This document shows, piece by piece, positions 7,414-18,785 of a stretch of DNA of 64,000 nucleotides; within the stretch, counting starts at the first letter, position 1, and each line of letters opens with the position of its first letter. The position numbers and the translations under genes are program-made. The notes under the pieces were generated by a model. The model saw only the letters and a program-made list of their open reading frames with translations, was not told the DNA's origin and did not search any database. This stretch comes from Rhodobacter maris (lineage in GTDB: Bacteria; Pseudomonadota; Alphaproteobacteria; Rhodobacterales; Rhodobacteraceae), in assembly GCF_900217815.1 (NCBI RefSeq), contig NZ_OBMT01000001.1, positions 706,860-770,859 of the forward strand. The letters are read 5' to 3'.

Positions 7414-9663
7414 ATGACACAGAACCCGATCCCCACCAAGGAACAGATCCTCGCCTGGCTCTCCGATCATCCAGAGGCCGGGGCGAAGCGCGATATTGCC
7501 AAGGCTTTCGGCCTCAAGGGCACGGCGAAGATCGAACTGAAGCGCCTGCTCAAGGAAATGGCCGCCGAGGGGACGGTAGCGCGCCGCCGCCGCTCTTACC
7601 ATGACAGCGGCGCCCTCCCCCCGGTGACGGTGCTCGAAATCCTCGCGCCCGATGCGCAGGGCGATCTCTGGGCGCGCCCGGTGGAATGGGAGGGCGAGGC
7701 GCCGCAAATCGCCGTGCTCACCCGGCGCGAAGACCCGGCGCTTGGCGCGGGAGACCGGGTGCTGGCGCGGCTCAGCCAGGTGACAGAGGGCTACGAGGCG
7801 CGGATCATCCGCAAGATCGGCGTTGCGCGTCACCGCATCGTCGGCATTTTCCGCAAGGGCGCCGAGGGCGGGCGGATCACGCCGATCGACAAGGGCGACA
7901 TGAAGGAATGGATCGTCCCTGCGGGTGCGACGGCAGAGGCGAAGGACGGCGAACTGGTCGAGGCCGAGCAATCCGGGCCGAAGGGCCGCATGGGCCTGCC
8001 GCGGGCGCGCATCATCGAGCGGCTGGGAGACCCTGCCGCGCCGCGCGCGGTCTCGCTTATCGCAATCCACCAGCACGGCATTCCCGATGATTTCCCTGAC
8101 GAGGTCATCGCCGAGGCCGATGCGGAGCGCCCGGCAGGGCTCGGAGACCGCGAGGATCTGACCGACCTCCCCTTCATCACCATCGACCCCGCCGATGCGC
8201 GCGACCGCGACGACGCCTGTTTCGTCCAGCCCGACGATGACGCGGCAAACGCGGGCGGGCATATTCTCTGGGTCGCCATTGCCGATGTGGCGCATTACGT
8301 CCGCCCCGGCTCGGCGCTCGACCGCGAGGCGCGCAACCGCGGCAACTCCACTTATTTCCCCGACCGCGTGGTGCCGATGCTGCCCGACCGGCTCTCGGGC
8401 GATCTGTGCAGCTTGCACGAACATGTGCCGCGCGCGGTGCTTGCTGTGCGGATGAAGATCTCCGAGGACGGGCGCAAGATCGCGCACCGCTTCACCCGCG
8501 GCATGATCCGCTCGGTTGCCTCGCTCGAATATGCGCAGGTGCAGGCCGCGCATGAGGGCCAGCCCGACGCCAAGACCGCGCCGCTTGTCGCAGAGATCAT
8601 CGCGCCGATTTACGCCTGTTACGCGGCGCTCGCCCGCGCCCGCGCGATACGCCAGCCGCTCGATCTGGACCTGCCCGAGCGGCAGATCGTGATCAATGAG
8701 GCGGGCAAGGTCGCCTCGGTGAAGTTCAAGGACCGGCTCGACGCACATCGGCTGATCGAGGAATTCATGGTGCTCGCCAATGTCGCCGCCGCCGAGGAGC
8801 TGGAACGGCTGCACCGCCCGCTCCTTTACCGCGTGCACGAGGAGCCGAGTGCGGACAAGATCGAGTCGTTGCGCGAAGTGGCGCAGGCCTCCGGCTTCAC
8901 CCTTGCCAAGGGGCAGGTCCTGAAGACCGCACATCTGAACCGGCTTCTGTCGCAAGCCGAGGGCAGCGAGTTTGATGAACTGATCAACATCTCCACCCTG
9001 CGCTCGATGACCCAAGCCTATTACGCGCCGCAAAACCTTGGCCACTTCGGCCTTGCCTTGCGGTCTTACGCGCATTTCACCTCGCCCATTCGCCGCTACT
9101 CCGACCTGATCGTGCACCGCGCGCTGATCGCCGGGCATGGCTGGGGGAAAGACGGGCTCTCACGCGAGGATGTCGAGACGCTTGAAGAGACCGCGCAGCA
9201 TATCTCGGAGACCGAGCGGCGCTCGATGGCGGCCGAGCGCGACACGACCGACCGCTACTTGGCCGCTTACCTCAGCGACCGGGTGGGAGCAGAATTCACC
9301 GGGCGGATCTCCGGGGTGCAAAAATTCGGCGCCTTCGTGAAGCTGGATGAAACCGGCGCGGACGGGCTCATCCCGATCCGCGCGGTGGGCCGCGAGTTCT
9401 TCCATTACGACCGCGACGCCCAGCAGCTGATCGGCGCCGACACCGGCCTTGTGATCGGCATCGGCCAGCGCGTTCTGGTGCGGCTTGCGGAAGCCATTCC
9501 GGTCACTGGTGGGCTCGAGCTTGAACTGCTGGAACTTGAGGGCGCAAGCCTGCCCGGCGGCGGCAAGGGCGGGCGCAAGCCCTTCAAGCTGGCGCGGAAG
9601 TTCTCCGCGCTCAAGGCCAAGCAACGCGCCACCGCCCGCAAGGTCAAACGCACCCGCAAATAG
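7414..9663 (+). CDS. rnr: Ribonuclease R
   Basis: The 749-residue 3'-to-5' exoribonuclease degrades structured RNA and takes part in rRNA and trans-translation quality control. In order it has an N-terminal helix-turn-helix-like region (KRDIAKAFGLKG), OB cold-shock segments, the RNB catalytic domain with Asp-rich DPADARDRDDACF (about residues 260-270), an S1 RNA-binding domain (GRISGVQKFGAFVKL) and a lysine/arginine-rich tail ending KRTRK. The start at 7414 (MTQNPIPTKEQ) fits the family; an in-frame ATG at 7399 adds five residues. Its ribosome binding site is inside a perfect hairpin, suggesting translational control. A terminator shared with convergent pckA follows. Confidence 0.95.
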   Translation: MTQNPIPTKEQILAWLSDHPEAGAKRDIAKAFGLKGTAKIELKRLLKEMAAEGTVARRRRSYHDSGALPPVTVLEILAPDAQGDLWARPVEWEGEAPQIAVLTRREDPALGAGDRVLARLSQVTEGYEARIIRKIGVARHRIVGIFRKGAEGGRITPIDKGDMKEWIVPAGATAEAKDGELVEAEQSGPKGRMGLPRARIIERLGDPAAPRAVSLIAIHQHGIPDDFPDEVIAEADAERPAGLGDREDLTDLPFITIDPADARDRDDACFVQPDDDAANAGGHILWVAIADVAHYVRPGSALDREARNRGNSTYFPDRVVPMLPDRLSGDLCSLHEHVPRAVLAVRMKISEDGRKIAHRFTRGMIRSVASLEYAQVQAAHEGQPDAKTAPLVAEIIAPIYACYAALARARAIRQPLDLDLPERQIVINEAGKVASVKFKDRLDAHRLIEEFMVLANVAAAEELERLHRPLLYRVHEEPSADKIESLREVAQASGFTLAKGQVLKTAHLNRLLSQAEGSEFDELINISTLRSMTQAYYAPQNLGHFGLALRSYAHFTSPIRRYSDLIVHRALIAGHGWGKDGLSREDVETLEETAQHISETERRSMAAERDTTDRYLAAYLSDRVGAEFTGRISGVQKFGAFVKLDETGADGLIPIRAVGREFFHYDRDAQQLIGADTGLVIGIGQRVLVRLAEAIPVTGGLELELLELEGASLPGGGKGGRKPFKLARKFSALKAKQRATARKVKRTRK

Positions 9664-9673
9664 ACGCGCCAAA

Positions 9674-9704
9674 GGAAAAGGGCCGGGAAATCCCGGCCCT
9701 TTCC
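9674..9704. terminator. Bidirectional terminator between rnr and pckA
   Basis: A long perfect stem (GGAAAAGGGCCGGGA-type arm with its complement, loop AA region) is flanked by A-rich and T-rich ends. It lies 10 bases after rnr and 18 bases from the convergent pckA stop, so it can terminate both transcripts. Confidence 0.85.
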
Positions 9705-9722
9705 AATTCCATCAAGCGGCGA

Positions 9723-11321
<1,599 letters not shown>

Positions 11322-11330
11322 GTTCAGCTC

Positions 11331-11416
11331 CCGTTACCGCAATATCATGCGGCGCAGTGTTCCTCCCGGTATCCGTTACGGATGGATACCGATCCGCGCA
11401 AGAATGTTACGGATGG
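11331..11416. promoter_or_regulatory. Repeat-containing control region between pckA and chvI
   Basis: The 337-bp gap 11322-11658 contains GTTACGGATGG twice as a perfect direct repeat (11375-11385 and 11406-11416, 31 bp apart, about three helical turns) and a related GTTACCG at 11333. The first copy is embedded in the inverted repeat GGTATCC/GGATACC (11368-11374, 11384-11390). A TATAGC at about 11422 could be a -10 element for pckA. The rest (about 11430-11645) is AT-richer and shows no gene; it probably holds the chvI promoter. A response regulator or gluconeogenic regulator is the obvious candidate to bind here. Confidence 0.5.
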
Positions 11417-11658
11417 CCGCGCTATAGCATGCGTCCTTCGCAAAAGAACAGCAGGCTTTGTCGCAGCTAGCGCAAACATCCGCCTTTTAGCGCCATCATG
11501 CCCAAGAGGTGAGACAAATTAGTCAAACCTTCGCTTTTTTGGCCCGAACTGATTCCGGGCGAGGGGCCGATTCGCATATCGGAGTTGATTCCGCGCCGGG
11601 GAAAAGAGACAATGATCGTTAATCAAAAAACAAATGCGACGAAGTGAGGGTGCAGGAC

Positions 11659-12360
11659 ATGTCGAGGATCGCACTGGTCGATGACGACCGCAACATTTTG
11701 ACTTCCGTGTCGATGACACTCGAGGCGGAAGGGTATGAGGTGGAGACCTACAACGACGGTCAGGCCGCGCTCGAAGCTTTCAACAAGCGGCTGCCCGATA
11801 TGGCGGTGCTCGACATCAAGATGCCGCGCATGGATGGCATGGAGCTTTTGCAACGGCTCCGCCAGAAGACCGCGATCCCGGTGATTTTCCTGACCTCCAA
11901 GGATGACGAGATCGACGAGGTGCTCGGCCTGCGCATGGGCGCCGACGATTATGTGAAAAAGCCCTTCAGTCAGCGGCTTCTGGTGGAACGCATCCGCGCG
12001 CTTCTGCGTCGACAGGAAGTGATCTCCACCGGCGAGGTGGCGACCACCGAAGAGACCAAGGTGATCGTGCGCGGCTCGTTGACGATGGATCCGCTGCGCC
12101 ATTCGGTGACCTGGAAGGGCATGGAAGTGACGCTGACGGTGACCGAGTTCCTGCTCCTGCAGGCACTCGCACAGCGGCCCGGTTTCGTGAAGAGCCGCGA
12201 TCAATTGATGGATGTCGCCTATGACGATCAGGTCTATGTCGACGACCGCACGATCGACAGCCACATCAAGCGACTGCGCAAGAAGATGCGCACGGTCGAC
12301 GATAATTTCAGCGCCATCGAGACGCTGTATGGCATCGGCTACCGATACAACGAAGAATGA
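11659..12360 (+). CDS. chvI: Response regulator ChvI (OmpR family)
   Basis: The 233-residue protein has an N-terminal receiver domain (acidic pocket VDDDR at 7-11, phospho-acceptor D52 in [11 protein letters not shown], Lys in KKPF) and a C-terminal OmpR-type winged helix ([28 protein letters not shown]). In alphaproteobacteria ChvI, activated by ChvG, controls envelope, acid-response and central carbon genes. The ATG at 11659 follows GAGGGTGCAGGAC; an in-frame GTG at 11644 is less likely. The stop overlaps the chvG start by four bases (ATGA). Confidence 0.95.
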   Translation: MSRIALVDDDRNILTSVSMTLEAEGYEVETYNDGQAALEAFNKRLPDMAVLDIKMPRMDGMELLQRLRQKTAIPVIFLTSKDDEIDEVLGLRMGADDYVKKPFSQRLLVERIRALLRRQEVISTGEVATTEETKVIVRGSLTMDPLRHSVTWKGMEVTLTVTEFLLLQALAQRPGFVKSRDQLMDVAYDDQVYVDDRTIDSHIKRLRKKMRTVDDNFSAIETLYGIGYRYNEE

Positions 12361-14102
12361 CCATTGCCGGGCATATGGAGGCTGGTGGTGCGCGCGTGAG
12401 ACGGCCCGCGAAATCCGAGACGGATGTGGTCCTCGGCGAGGACTGGGAAAGCCCGCAGGGGGCCGTCGATGCCGATCTCGTGCGCGGGCGGGCAAAACGC
12501 GGCTTCATCTCGCTCAACCATTCGCCGCTGGCGCGCAAGATCATCACTTTCAACCTGCTTGCCATGGTGGTCATGGTAGCGGGGGTGCTCTATCTCAATC
12601 CGTTCCGCGACAGCCTCGTGTTCCAGCGGGAAAGCGCGATCGTCAGCGAGGCGGAACTTGTCGCCGATGTCTTCGAGGCGCGGATGCCCGCGGCGGCGCC
12701 GGTCAATCTCGCCGCCGGAGACGGCATCGACGTGGCCGAGGCGATGCGCGGCATCGAACTGCCCGAGGGCGCGACGATCTTTGTCTTCGATGCGGCGGGC
12801 AATCTATTGGCCGATTCCGACGCGGTGGGCTCGGCCCCGCGCCAGCGCGTCGAGGGGCTCGGAATCGACGCACGCTCGACGATGATCACCGATCTGCTCA
12901 ATCGCGCCTGGGAATGGGCGGCTTCTCTGCTGCACCGCGAGAGCGACGGCTCGCCGCAGCTCGATACTCGCCGCATCGCCGAGGGGCTGGTGACGCAGGT
13001 CGAGAAGGGCAAGACCGTAATGACCACGAGCCGAAATCCGGCCGGGGCGACGATCTTCTCGGTTGCGACCGGGCTTTATCACAACGGAACCAGAGTCGGC
13101 ACGGTGGCAATGACCTCGGCGGCGGGCGAGATCGACAAGCTCGTGCGGGTCGAGCGCGAACAGGTGCTGCAGATGTTCGTGGTGGCGATCATCGTCTCGA
13201 TCGGGCTGAGCCTCGTGCTCGCCTCGACTATCGCCAACCCGCTCTCCGACCTCGCTTCCGCGGCCGAGATCGGGCGCGACCGGCACTCGCACAAGCTCGC
13301 CCCCGGGCGGATCCGCATTCCCGACCTGACCGCCCGCCCCGACGAGATCGGCCGCCTTTCGGGCGCGCTGCGCGGCATGGTGGCGGCGCTTTACGACCGC
13401 ATCGATGCGAACGAGCAATTCGCCGCCGATGTCTCGCATGAAATCAAGAACCCGCTCGCCAGCCTGCGCTCGGCGGTGGCTTCGCTCCATGTCGTCAAAC
13501 GTGACGACCAACGCACAAGATTGCTCGAGGTGATCGATCATGACGTCAAGAGGCTGGACCGGCTGGTGAGTGACATTTCCAATGCATCGCGGCTCGACAG
13601 CGAACTCGTGAAAGAAGAAGAAGAAGAAAGCTTCGATCTGCTCAAGATGCTCGGCAATCTTGGCCAGTATCTCGGGGAGCAGGCGGCCGAAAATGGCGTC
13701 GATTTCATCACCGACCTGCCGGCGGAGCCGATCCGTATCACCGGTCTCGAGCAACGCCTCGCACAGGTTTTCGTGAACCTCATCACCAATGCGATCAGCT
13801 TCTGCGAAGATGGAGACGCAGTCCGCGTCTGGGCCCGCAAACGCGAGAACCGCGTGCTCGTGGTGGTGGAAGACACCGGCCCCGGCATCCCCGAAGAGGC
13901 GCTGACCAAAGTGTTCAAGCGCTTCTATTCGCAACGCCCCGAGGGCCAGTTCGGCGACCATTCAGGCCTTGGTCTCGCGATCTCGAAGCAGATCGTCGAG
14001 GCACATGGCGGGGTGATCTGGGCCGAAAACATCCGCCCCACCGATGCCGACATCACTTCCGAGCCGCTTGGTGCGCGGTTCGTGGTCGGCCTGCCGGTCT
14101 GA
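12357..14102 (+). CDS. chvG: Sensor histidine kinase ChvG
   Basis: This 581-residue membrane kinase has a hydrophobic segment at about 60-80, a periplasmic sensor domain of about 190 residues, a second segment near 272-292, a HAMP-like linker, the phospho-acceptor His361 in [18 protein letters not shown], and an ATPase domain with [11 protein letters not shown] (N box), [11 protein letters not shown] and [16 protein letters not shown]. ChvG phosphorylates ChvI. It overlaps chvI by four bases and hprK begins three bases after its stop, so sensor and PTS genes are probably co-transcribed. Confidence 0.94.
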   Translation: MTIAGHMEAGGARVRRPAKSETDVVLGEDWESPQGAVDADLVRGRAKRGFISLNHSPLARKIITFNLLAMVVMVAGVLYLNPFRDSLVFQRESAIVSEAELVADVFEARMPAAAPVNLAAGDGIDVAEAMRGIELPEGATIFVFDAAGNLLADSDAVGSAPRQRVEGLGIDARSTMITDLLNRAWEWAASLLHRESDGSPQLDTRRIAEGLVTQVEKGKTVMTTSRNPAGATIFSVATGLYHNGTRVGTVAMTSAAGEIDKLVRVEREQVLQMFVVAIIVSIGLSLVLASTIANPLSDLASAAEIGRDRHSHKLAPGRIRIPDLTARPDEIGRLSGALRGMVAALYDRIDANEQFAADVSHEIKNPLASLRSAVASLHVVKRDDQRTRLLEVIDHDVKRLDRLVSDISNASRLDSELVKEEEEESFDLLKMLGNLGQYLGEQAAENGVDFITDLPAEPIRITGLEQRLAQVFVNLITNAISFCEDGDAVRVWARKRENRVLVVVEDTGPGIPEEALTKVFKRFYSQRPEGQFGDHSGLGLAISKQIVEAHGGVIWAENIRPTDADITSEPLGARFVVGLPV

Positions 14103-14105
14103 GCC

Positions 14106-14528
14106 TTGACGGGCGAGACGCTGCATGCCTCCGCGGTTGCGCTGACGCCCGAACGTGGCGTGCTGATCCTCGGCCCTTCCGGGTCTGGCAAATCGAGCCT
14201 TGCCTTGCGGCTGATGGCCTTTGGCGCCACGCTCGTTGCCGATGACCGGGTGCTGCTTTCCTCCGGGTCCGGCACTCTGGTCGCGCGTGCGCCGGAGCCG
14301 ATCCGGGGATTGATCGAGGCTCGGGGGGCGGGCCTCCTGCGGGCACAGCCCCTTGACGCTGCGCGGATCGTGCTCGCCGTCGACATGGGGCGGGAGGAAA
14401 CGGAGCGGTTGCCGCCCGAACGCTCCCTCACGCTGTTGGGATACAGCCTGCCCCTTGTGCTGCGACTGCAACATGGTCATCTTGAGGTGACAATCCTGCA
14501 ATGGCTCAAGGCCGGGAGAGCGATGTGA
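14106..14528 (+). CDS. hprK: HPr kinase/phosphorylase, short alphaproteobacterial type
   Basis: The 140-residue protein corresponds only to the C-terminal catalytic domain of HprK, as is usual in alphaproteobacteria. It has P-loop GPSGSGKS (23-30) and the acidic pair in VADDR (46-47). It phosphorylates HPr on the regulatory serine. The reading frame begins with TTG at 14106, three bases after the chvG stop, and no better start lies upstream in frame, so coupling to chvG is likely. It ends in a GTGA overlap with rapZ. Confidence 0.87.
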   Translation: MTGETLHASAVALTPERGVLILGPSGSGKSSLALRLMAFGATLVADDRVLLSSGSGTLVARAPEPIRGLIEARGAGLLRAQPLDAARIVLAVDMGREETERLPPERSLTLLGYSLPLVLRLQHGHLEVTILQWLKAGRAM

Positions 14529-15478
14529 CCGAGACAGGTCCGCAGCCGCCGCACGTAATGCTGCCCGAGGGCGCCGCGTCTGCCGAGCCGGAAACCCGGC
14601 TCGTACTTGTCACCGGGCCCTCGGGCGCGGGCCGCACAACCGCAATTACCGCCCTTGAAGACCTTGGCTACGAGGTGATCGACAACCTCCCCTTCAGCCT
14701 CGTGCCGCGACTCCTTGAGGCACCCCTGCCCCGGCCGATGGCGCTCGGCATCGACGTGCGCAACCGCGACTTTTCCGCCGCCGCGCTGATCGAACTGATC
14801 GACCGGCTGACGCGCACGCCCGGGCTGCGGCTCGAAGTGCTTTATATGGACGCAAGCCCTGAAACGCTGATCCGCCGCTACTCGGAGACCCGCCGCCGCC
14901 ATCCGCTCTCGCCCGAAGCGCAACCGCTGACCGGGATCGAACAGGAAATCGACCTGCTGGTGCCGATCCGGATGCGCGCCGATGTGCTGATTGACACCTC
15001 GGCAATGAGCCCCCACGAAGCCCGGGCCGAGGTCGGAAGCTGGTTCGACATGGGCAAGATCGCCCGGCTTGCGGTTTCGGTGCACAGCTTCAGCTACAAG
15101 CGCGGCACACCGCGCGGGCTCGACATGATGTTTGATTGCCGGTTCCTGACGAATCCCCATTGGGTCGCTGCGCTGCGCCCGTTCACCGGGCTCGATCCGG
15201 CGGTGGCGGCTCATGTTGCGACCGATCCGCGCTATGAGGAATTCCTCTCAAAGGTGTGCGGCCTGCTGCTCTTTCAACTTCCGGCCCATATTGAGGAAGG
15301 CAAGGCCCATCTCGCTGTCGGCTTTGGTTGTACCGGCGGGCAACACCGCTCGGTCGTCGTGACGGAAGCGGTGGCCAAGACCCTTGCGCAGGCGGGCTGG
15401 CAAGTGTCTAAACGGCACAGGGAACTCGAGCGGCGGGCGCAGGCCCAGCCGGCAACACAAGAGGCAAACGGCGCGTGA
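14525..15478 (+). CDS. rapZ: RapZ/YvcJ family P-loop nucleotide-binding protein
   Basis: The 317-residue RapZ-family protein has P-loop GPSGAGRTT (about 31-39; Arg replaces the usual Lys), GIDVRNRDF and C-terminal [16 protein letters not shown]. In E. coli RapZ is an RNA-binding adaptor linked to the PTS-Ntr; in alphaproteobacteria its role is less defined. I chose GTG at 14525, overlapping the hprK stop by four bases, because GGGAGAG precedes it; an in-frame ATG at 14501 has no binding site. It overlaps the PTS IIA gene by GTGA. Confidence 0.9.
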   Translation: MTETGPQPPHVMLPEGAASAEPETRLVLVTGPSGAGRTTAITALEDLGYEVIDNLPFSLVPRLLEAPLPRPMALGIDVRNRDFSAAALIELIDRLTRTPGLRLEVLYMDASPETLIRRYSETRRRHPLSPEAQPLTGIEQEIDLLVPIRMRADVLIDTSAMSPHEARAEVGSWFDMGKIARLAVSVHSFSYKRGTPRGLDMMFDCRFLTNPHWVAALRPFTGLDPAVAAHVATDPRYEEFLSKVCGLLLFQLPAHIEEGKAHLAVGFGCTGGQHRSVVVTEAVAKTLAQAGWQVSKRHRELERRAQAQPATQEANGA

Positions 15479-15876
15479 TCGGAATCGTGATCGTGGCACA
15501 TGGTGGTCTGGCGCGGGAATATCTCGCGGCGGTCGAGCATGTTGTGGGCCCGCAGGAGGGCATCCGCGCGATCACCATAGAGGACGACCATGACCGTGCT
15601 GCGAAACAGGCCGAGATTCGGGCCGCCGCCGATGCGGTCGACAAGGGCGATGGCGTGGTCGTGGTGACCGACATGTTCGGCGGATCGCCCTCCAACCTGA
15701 GCCTGATGGCCTGCGAGGCGGGCGGGCGCGAGATCATTTATGGCGCCAATCTGCCGCTGCTGATCAAGCTTGCGAAATCGCGCAGCCTCGGTGTTCATGC
15801 TGCCGTCGAGGCCTCGCTCGATGCGGGGCGCAAATACATCAACTGCTATTCCACCGGCGGAGCTTCGGCGAAGTGA
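15475..15876 (+). CDS. PTS system IIA component (mannose/EIIA-Man type)
   Basis: The 133-residue EIIA of the mannose/fructose superfamily has phospho-acceptor His9 in VAHGGLA and the conserved [13 protein letters not shown] segment. It receives phosphate from HPr. No IIB, IIC or IID transporter gene follows, so it probably belongs to a regulatory phosphorelay rather than sugar uptake. It starts with GTG in a GTGA overlap with rapZ and ends in a GTGA overlap with the HPr gene. Confidence 0.93.
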   Translation: MIGIVIVAHGGLAREYLAAVEHVVGPQEGIRAITIEDDHDRAAKQAEIRAAADAVDKGDGVVVVTDMFGGSPSNLSLMACEAGGREIIYGANLPLLIKLAKSRSLGVHAAVEASLDAGRKYINCYSTGGASAK

Positions 15877-16145
15877 GCGTCTCCAGGGTCTTGAAGATCG
15901 TCAACGAAAAGGGCCTGCATGCGCGGGCCTCGGCGCGGTTCGTCGAGGTCGTCGAGGCGCATGACGCGCGCGCCGAGGTGGAAAAGGACGGCATGAAAGT
16001 ATCAGGCGACTCGATCATGGGTCTTCTGATGCTGGCAGCATCACGCGGCACCTCGATCGAGGTGACCACGTTCGGGACAGAAGCCGAAGCGCTGGCCGAA
16101 GCCCTCGCCACATTGGTGGCGGACCGCTTTGGCGAAGAGATGTGA
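15873..16145 (+). CDS. ptsH: Phosphocarrier protein HPr (regulatory type)
   Basis: The 90-residue HPr has catalytic His16 in GLHARAS and the HprK-target Ser47 in SGDSIMGLLML. Both phosphorylation sites are intact, consistent with the adjacent hprK and IIA genes. No enzyme I gene is in the window. The GTG start overlaps the IIA stop (GTGA), and the stop overlaps the downstream acyltransferase start in the same way. Confidence 0.95.
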   Translation: MSVSRVLKIVNEKGLHARASARFVEVVEAHDARAEVEKDGMKVSGDSIMGLLMLAASRGTSIEVTTFGTEAEALAEALATLVADRFGEEM

Positions 16146-17029
16146 GCCGCAAGGCAAAGGGGTTCGGAGTGAACGTAGAGGGGCGCCCTATCGCGCAGGC
16201 AGAGGAGCCAAAACCCTATGACAAGGGGCGGCTTTCCTATGCAGGAACTTTCACCAATCCGTGGAAGGCAAACACGATCCGCGCGATCGAATGGCTGACT
16301 GCGAAGTGGAAGCTCCTGCGGCTGATCCGCAAGTTCGAGCGCCGCGGCGCGCCCTTCGGCCAGCCGTTCTGGCCGCAGGCGCTTGAGATCATGGGGGTCG
16401 AGGTCACCACCCCCCCCGAGCAAATCGCGCGCATTCCGAAAACCGGCCCGCTCGTGGTGGTGGCGAACCACCCGCACGGGCTCGTAGACGGCATGGTGCT
16501 CGCCTATCTGATCGGGCAGGTGCGGACCGATTACAAGATCCTCACCCGCTCGCTCCTGACCGGCATTCCCGAGATTGCCGAGTTCATGCTGCCGGTGCCC
16601 TTCCCTCATGAACCCAATGCACAGGAAGACAGCCTGAAGATGCGCGCCGAATGTATGGCCACGCTGAAGGCGGGCGGTGTGATTGTGCTCTTCCCGGCGG
16701 GGGCCGTGGCCCATTCAGAAACCTTCTTCGGCACGCCGATCGAGGGCGAATGGAACCCGTTCACGGCGAAAATGCTGGCGCGTTCCGGCGCTTCGGTGCT
16801 GCCGATCTATTTTCCGGGGCGCAATTCGCAGGCCTATCAGATTGCCAACAAGCTTTCGGCCACGATACGGCAAGGCTTGCTGCTCTACGAGATCCGGCGC
16901 GCGCTCAACAAGCCGCAAAGCCCGGTGATCGGCCCCGCAAAATCGGCCGAGGAGATTGCCGCAGCGCTCAAGCATCCGCGCCAGTTCCTTGCCGATCTGC
17001 GCGCCGAAACGCTGAACCTGCGCGGTTAA
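16142..17029 (+). CDS. 1-acylglycerol-3-phosphate acyltransferase-like (PlsC domain) protein
   Basis: The 295-residue PlsC-superfamily acyltransferase has motif I as ANHPHGLVDGM and motif III-like VLFPAGAVAHS. Between the first motif His and Asp there are five residues, not the four of classical HX4D enzymes, although some hemolysin-like PlsC proteins share this. No clear transmembrane segment is seen. The acyl acceptor is unknown (lysophospholipid or ornithine lipid are candidates). The GTG start overlaps the HPr stop by four bases, tying it to the ChvGI-PTS chain. Its TAA stop shares a TTAA with the convergent GNAT gene. Confidence 0.82.
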   Translation: MSRKAKGFGVNVEGRPIAQAEEPKPYDKGRLSYAGTFTNPWKANTIRAIEWLTAKWKLLRLIRKFERRGAPFGQPFWPQALEIMGVEVTTPPEQIARIPKTGPLVVVANHPHGLVDGMVLAYLIGQVRTDYKILTRSLLTGIPEIAEFMLPVPFPHEPNAQEDSLKMRAECMATLKAGGVIVLFPAGAVAHSETFFGTPIEGEWNPFTAKMLARSGASVLPIYFPGRNSQAYQIANKLSATIRQGLLLYEIRRALNKPQSPVIGPAKSAEEIAAALKHPRQFLADLRAETLNLRG

Positions 17030-17439
17030 AGCGCCCGCTCCATGTCGCAATGCGGGATCCCCGCATCGTCATAGACCGGGCCGATGGCCGCGAAGCCAAG
17101 CCCCTCGTAAAACCCCATCGCCTGCACCTGTGCGCCAAGGCGCACGCGGGTGCAGCCGCGCGCCTTGAGCCGCGCGCAGCCCTCAAGGATCAGCGCCCGG
17201 CCAAGCCCGGTGCCGCGCGCGCTTTTTGCCACGCAGACCCGGCCGATCTTGCCCAAATCTCCCCGCACGAACAGCCGCGCCGTGCCGAGCGGGGTCTCGC
17301 CGTCAAGCGCCAGCAGGTGCACCGCCTCGGCGTCGAGGTCATCCCACTCCTCGGCCTCAGGCACGCCCTGTTCTTCGATGAACACCGCGCGACGCAGCGC
17401 ATGGGGCGCGGCCAGATCCGTCGTCTCGACAATGATCAT
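17026..17439 (-). CDS. GNAT family N-acetyltransferase
   Basis: This 137-residue GNAT has N-terminal [19 protein letters not shown], the acetyl-CoA loop [14 protein letters not shown] (Q/RxxGxG/A type) and C-terminal [14 protein letters not shown]. The pattern resembles the ElaA/YjcF group, whose substrates are unclear. Its start overlaps the dapE stop by four bases (ATGA), so the two are probably co-transcribed in the order dapE-GNAT. Its stop overlaps that of the convergent acyltransferase at TTAA. Confidence 0.85.
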   Translation of the reverse strand: MIIVETTDLAAPHALRRAVFIEEQGVPEAEEWDDLDAEAVHLLALDGETPLGTARLFVRGDLGKIGRVCVAKSARGTGLGRALILEGCARLKARGCTRVRLGAQVQAMGFYEGLGFAAIGPVYDDAGIPHCDMERAL

Positions 17440-18575
17440 GCGAAATAGTCGCGCAAGATGCGGGTGTAGATCCGCTTGAGCGCCTCAATCTGGCTCACCT
17501 CGACGCGCTCGTCGACCTGATGCATGGTCTTGCCGACAAGGCCGAATTCCAGAACCGGGCAATGATCCTTGATGAAGCGGGCATCCGAGGTGCCGCCGGT
17601 GGTGGAAAGCTCGGGCACCACCCCGGTTTCGCTCACGATGGCGCGGCTCACCAGCGAGACGAATTCACCCGGCGGGGTCAGGAAGCTCTCGCCGGAAACC
17701 TCGGTCTTCAGCGCGAAGCTAACGCCTGTCTGCCCTGTCAGATCGGTCATGAGCCCCCGCGCCCAACTCTCGATCGTTTCCGAGCTGTGAGCGTCGTTGA
17801 AACGGATGTTCACTGTCGCCCGCGCCTTCGCCGGGATCACGTTATTGGCCGGGTTGCCGCAATCGATGGTGGTGATCTGCAGCGTCGAGGGTTCGAAATG
17901 CTGGGTGCCGCGATCGAGCGGCTGCGCCGTCATCCGGCCGAGCAGCGCCACCAGAGCATGGAGCGGATTGCGCGCCCGGTGCGGATAGGCCGAATGACCC
18001 TGCACCCCCTCGGCCTCGATATAGAAGGTCATCGAGCCGCGTCGGCCGATCTTCATCATCTGGCCGAGCTGGTCAGGGCAGGTCGGCTCGCCCACGAGGC
18101 AGACCGACATCGCCTCGCCTTCCGCCGCCATCCAGTCCAGAAGCGCGCGGGTGCCATCCTTGCCCAGCCCTTCCTCATCGCCGGTGATGGCGAGCACGAT
18201 CGCCCCTTCGGGCGGGGTTGCGCGGACAAAATCCACCGCCGCTGCGACAAAGGCGGCCACGCCCGTTTTCATATCGGTGGCGCCGCGGCCCCAAAGCACG
18301 CCGTCGATGATCTCGCCGTCGAAAGGATCATGCGTCCAGGCCGCCGCATCCCCCACCGGCACCACATCGGTATGGCCGTTGAAGCCGAAGGTCTTGCCTC
18401 CCTTCTCACCCCAGCGCGCGAACAGGTTTGGCACGCCGCCGCGGTCGACCCGGGTGCAGGCGAACCCTGCAGCGCTCAGCACGCTTTCCAGCAAGACAAG
18501 CGCACCGCCCTCCTTGGGGGTGACAGACGGGCAGCGGATCAGATCGGCGCTCAGGGCAACGGCATCGGTGGTCAT
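17436..18575 (-). CDS. dapE: Succinyl-diaminopimelate desuccinylase
   Basis: The 379-residue M20-family zinc hydrolase removes succinate from N-succinyl-LL-diaminopimelate in lysine and peptidoglycan synthesis. Visible metal and catalytic motifs are [30 protein letters not shown] and the C-terminal [14 protein letters not shown]. The ATG at 18575 has AGAGGA upstream; an in-frame ATG at 18596 is rejected. It is divergent from mcd. The other succinylase-branch genes, dapD and a DapC-like aminotransferase, are elsewhere in this window. Confidence 0.95.
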   Translation of the reverse strand: MTTDAVALSADLIRCPSVTPKEGGALVLLESVLSAAGFACTRVDRGGVPNLFARWGEKGGKTFGFNGHTDVVPVGDAAAWTHDPFDGEIIDGVLWGRGATDMKTGVAAFVAAAVDFVRATPPEGAIVLAITGDEEGLGKDGTRALLDWMAAEGEAMSVCLVGEPTCPDQLGQMMKIGRRGSMTFYIEAEGVQGHSAYPHRARNPLHALVALLGRMTAQPLDRGTQHFEPSTLQITTIDCGNPANNVIPAKARATVNIRFNDAHSSETIESWARGLMTDLTGQTGVSFALKTEVSGESFLTPPGEFVSLVSRAIVSETGVVPELSTTGGTSDARFIKDHCPVLEFGLVGKTMHQVDERVEVSQIEALKRIYTRILRDYFA

Positions 18576-18712
18576 GGGCAAGTCCTCTTTTGCCAAGGCT
18601 TAGCCCTGCAGGCGGGCGCTTGCAACGCTACCGGCACGGCGGCGGACGGGGCATACACTTTTGCGCGCGACACATTAGAACACATTTATTGCCTCTTGCG
18701 AATTTTTATTGC

Positions 18713-18724
18713 GCTGCACCTGCA
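18713..18724 (+). promoter_or_regulatory. Candidate regulator site upstream of mcd (GCTGCACCTGCA)
   Basis: This 12-mer lies 61 bases before the mcd start and matches the site upstream of etfB at 10 of 12 positions. The surrounding stretch 18690-18730 is unusually rich in TTGC/TGCA blocks, the kind of sequence bound by short-chain acyl-CoA or polyhydroxybutyrate regulators of Rhodobacterales (ScfR/PccR and PhaR). It sits in the 210-bp divergent region between dapE and mcd; nothing else was identified there. Confidence 0.32.
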
Positions 18725-18785
18725 AAATGCCTAAGCACACTGCAACCGCAACAACCGCGCCGAATCCGGGCGCCATGGGGCTGAC

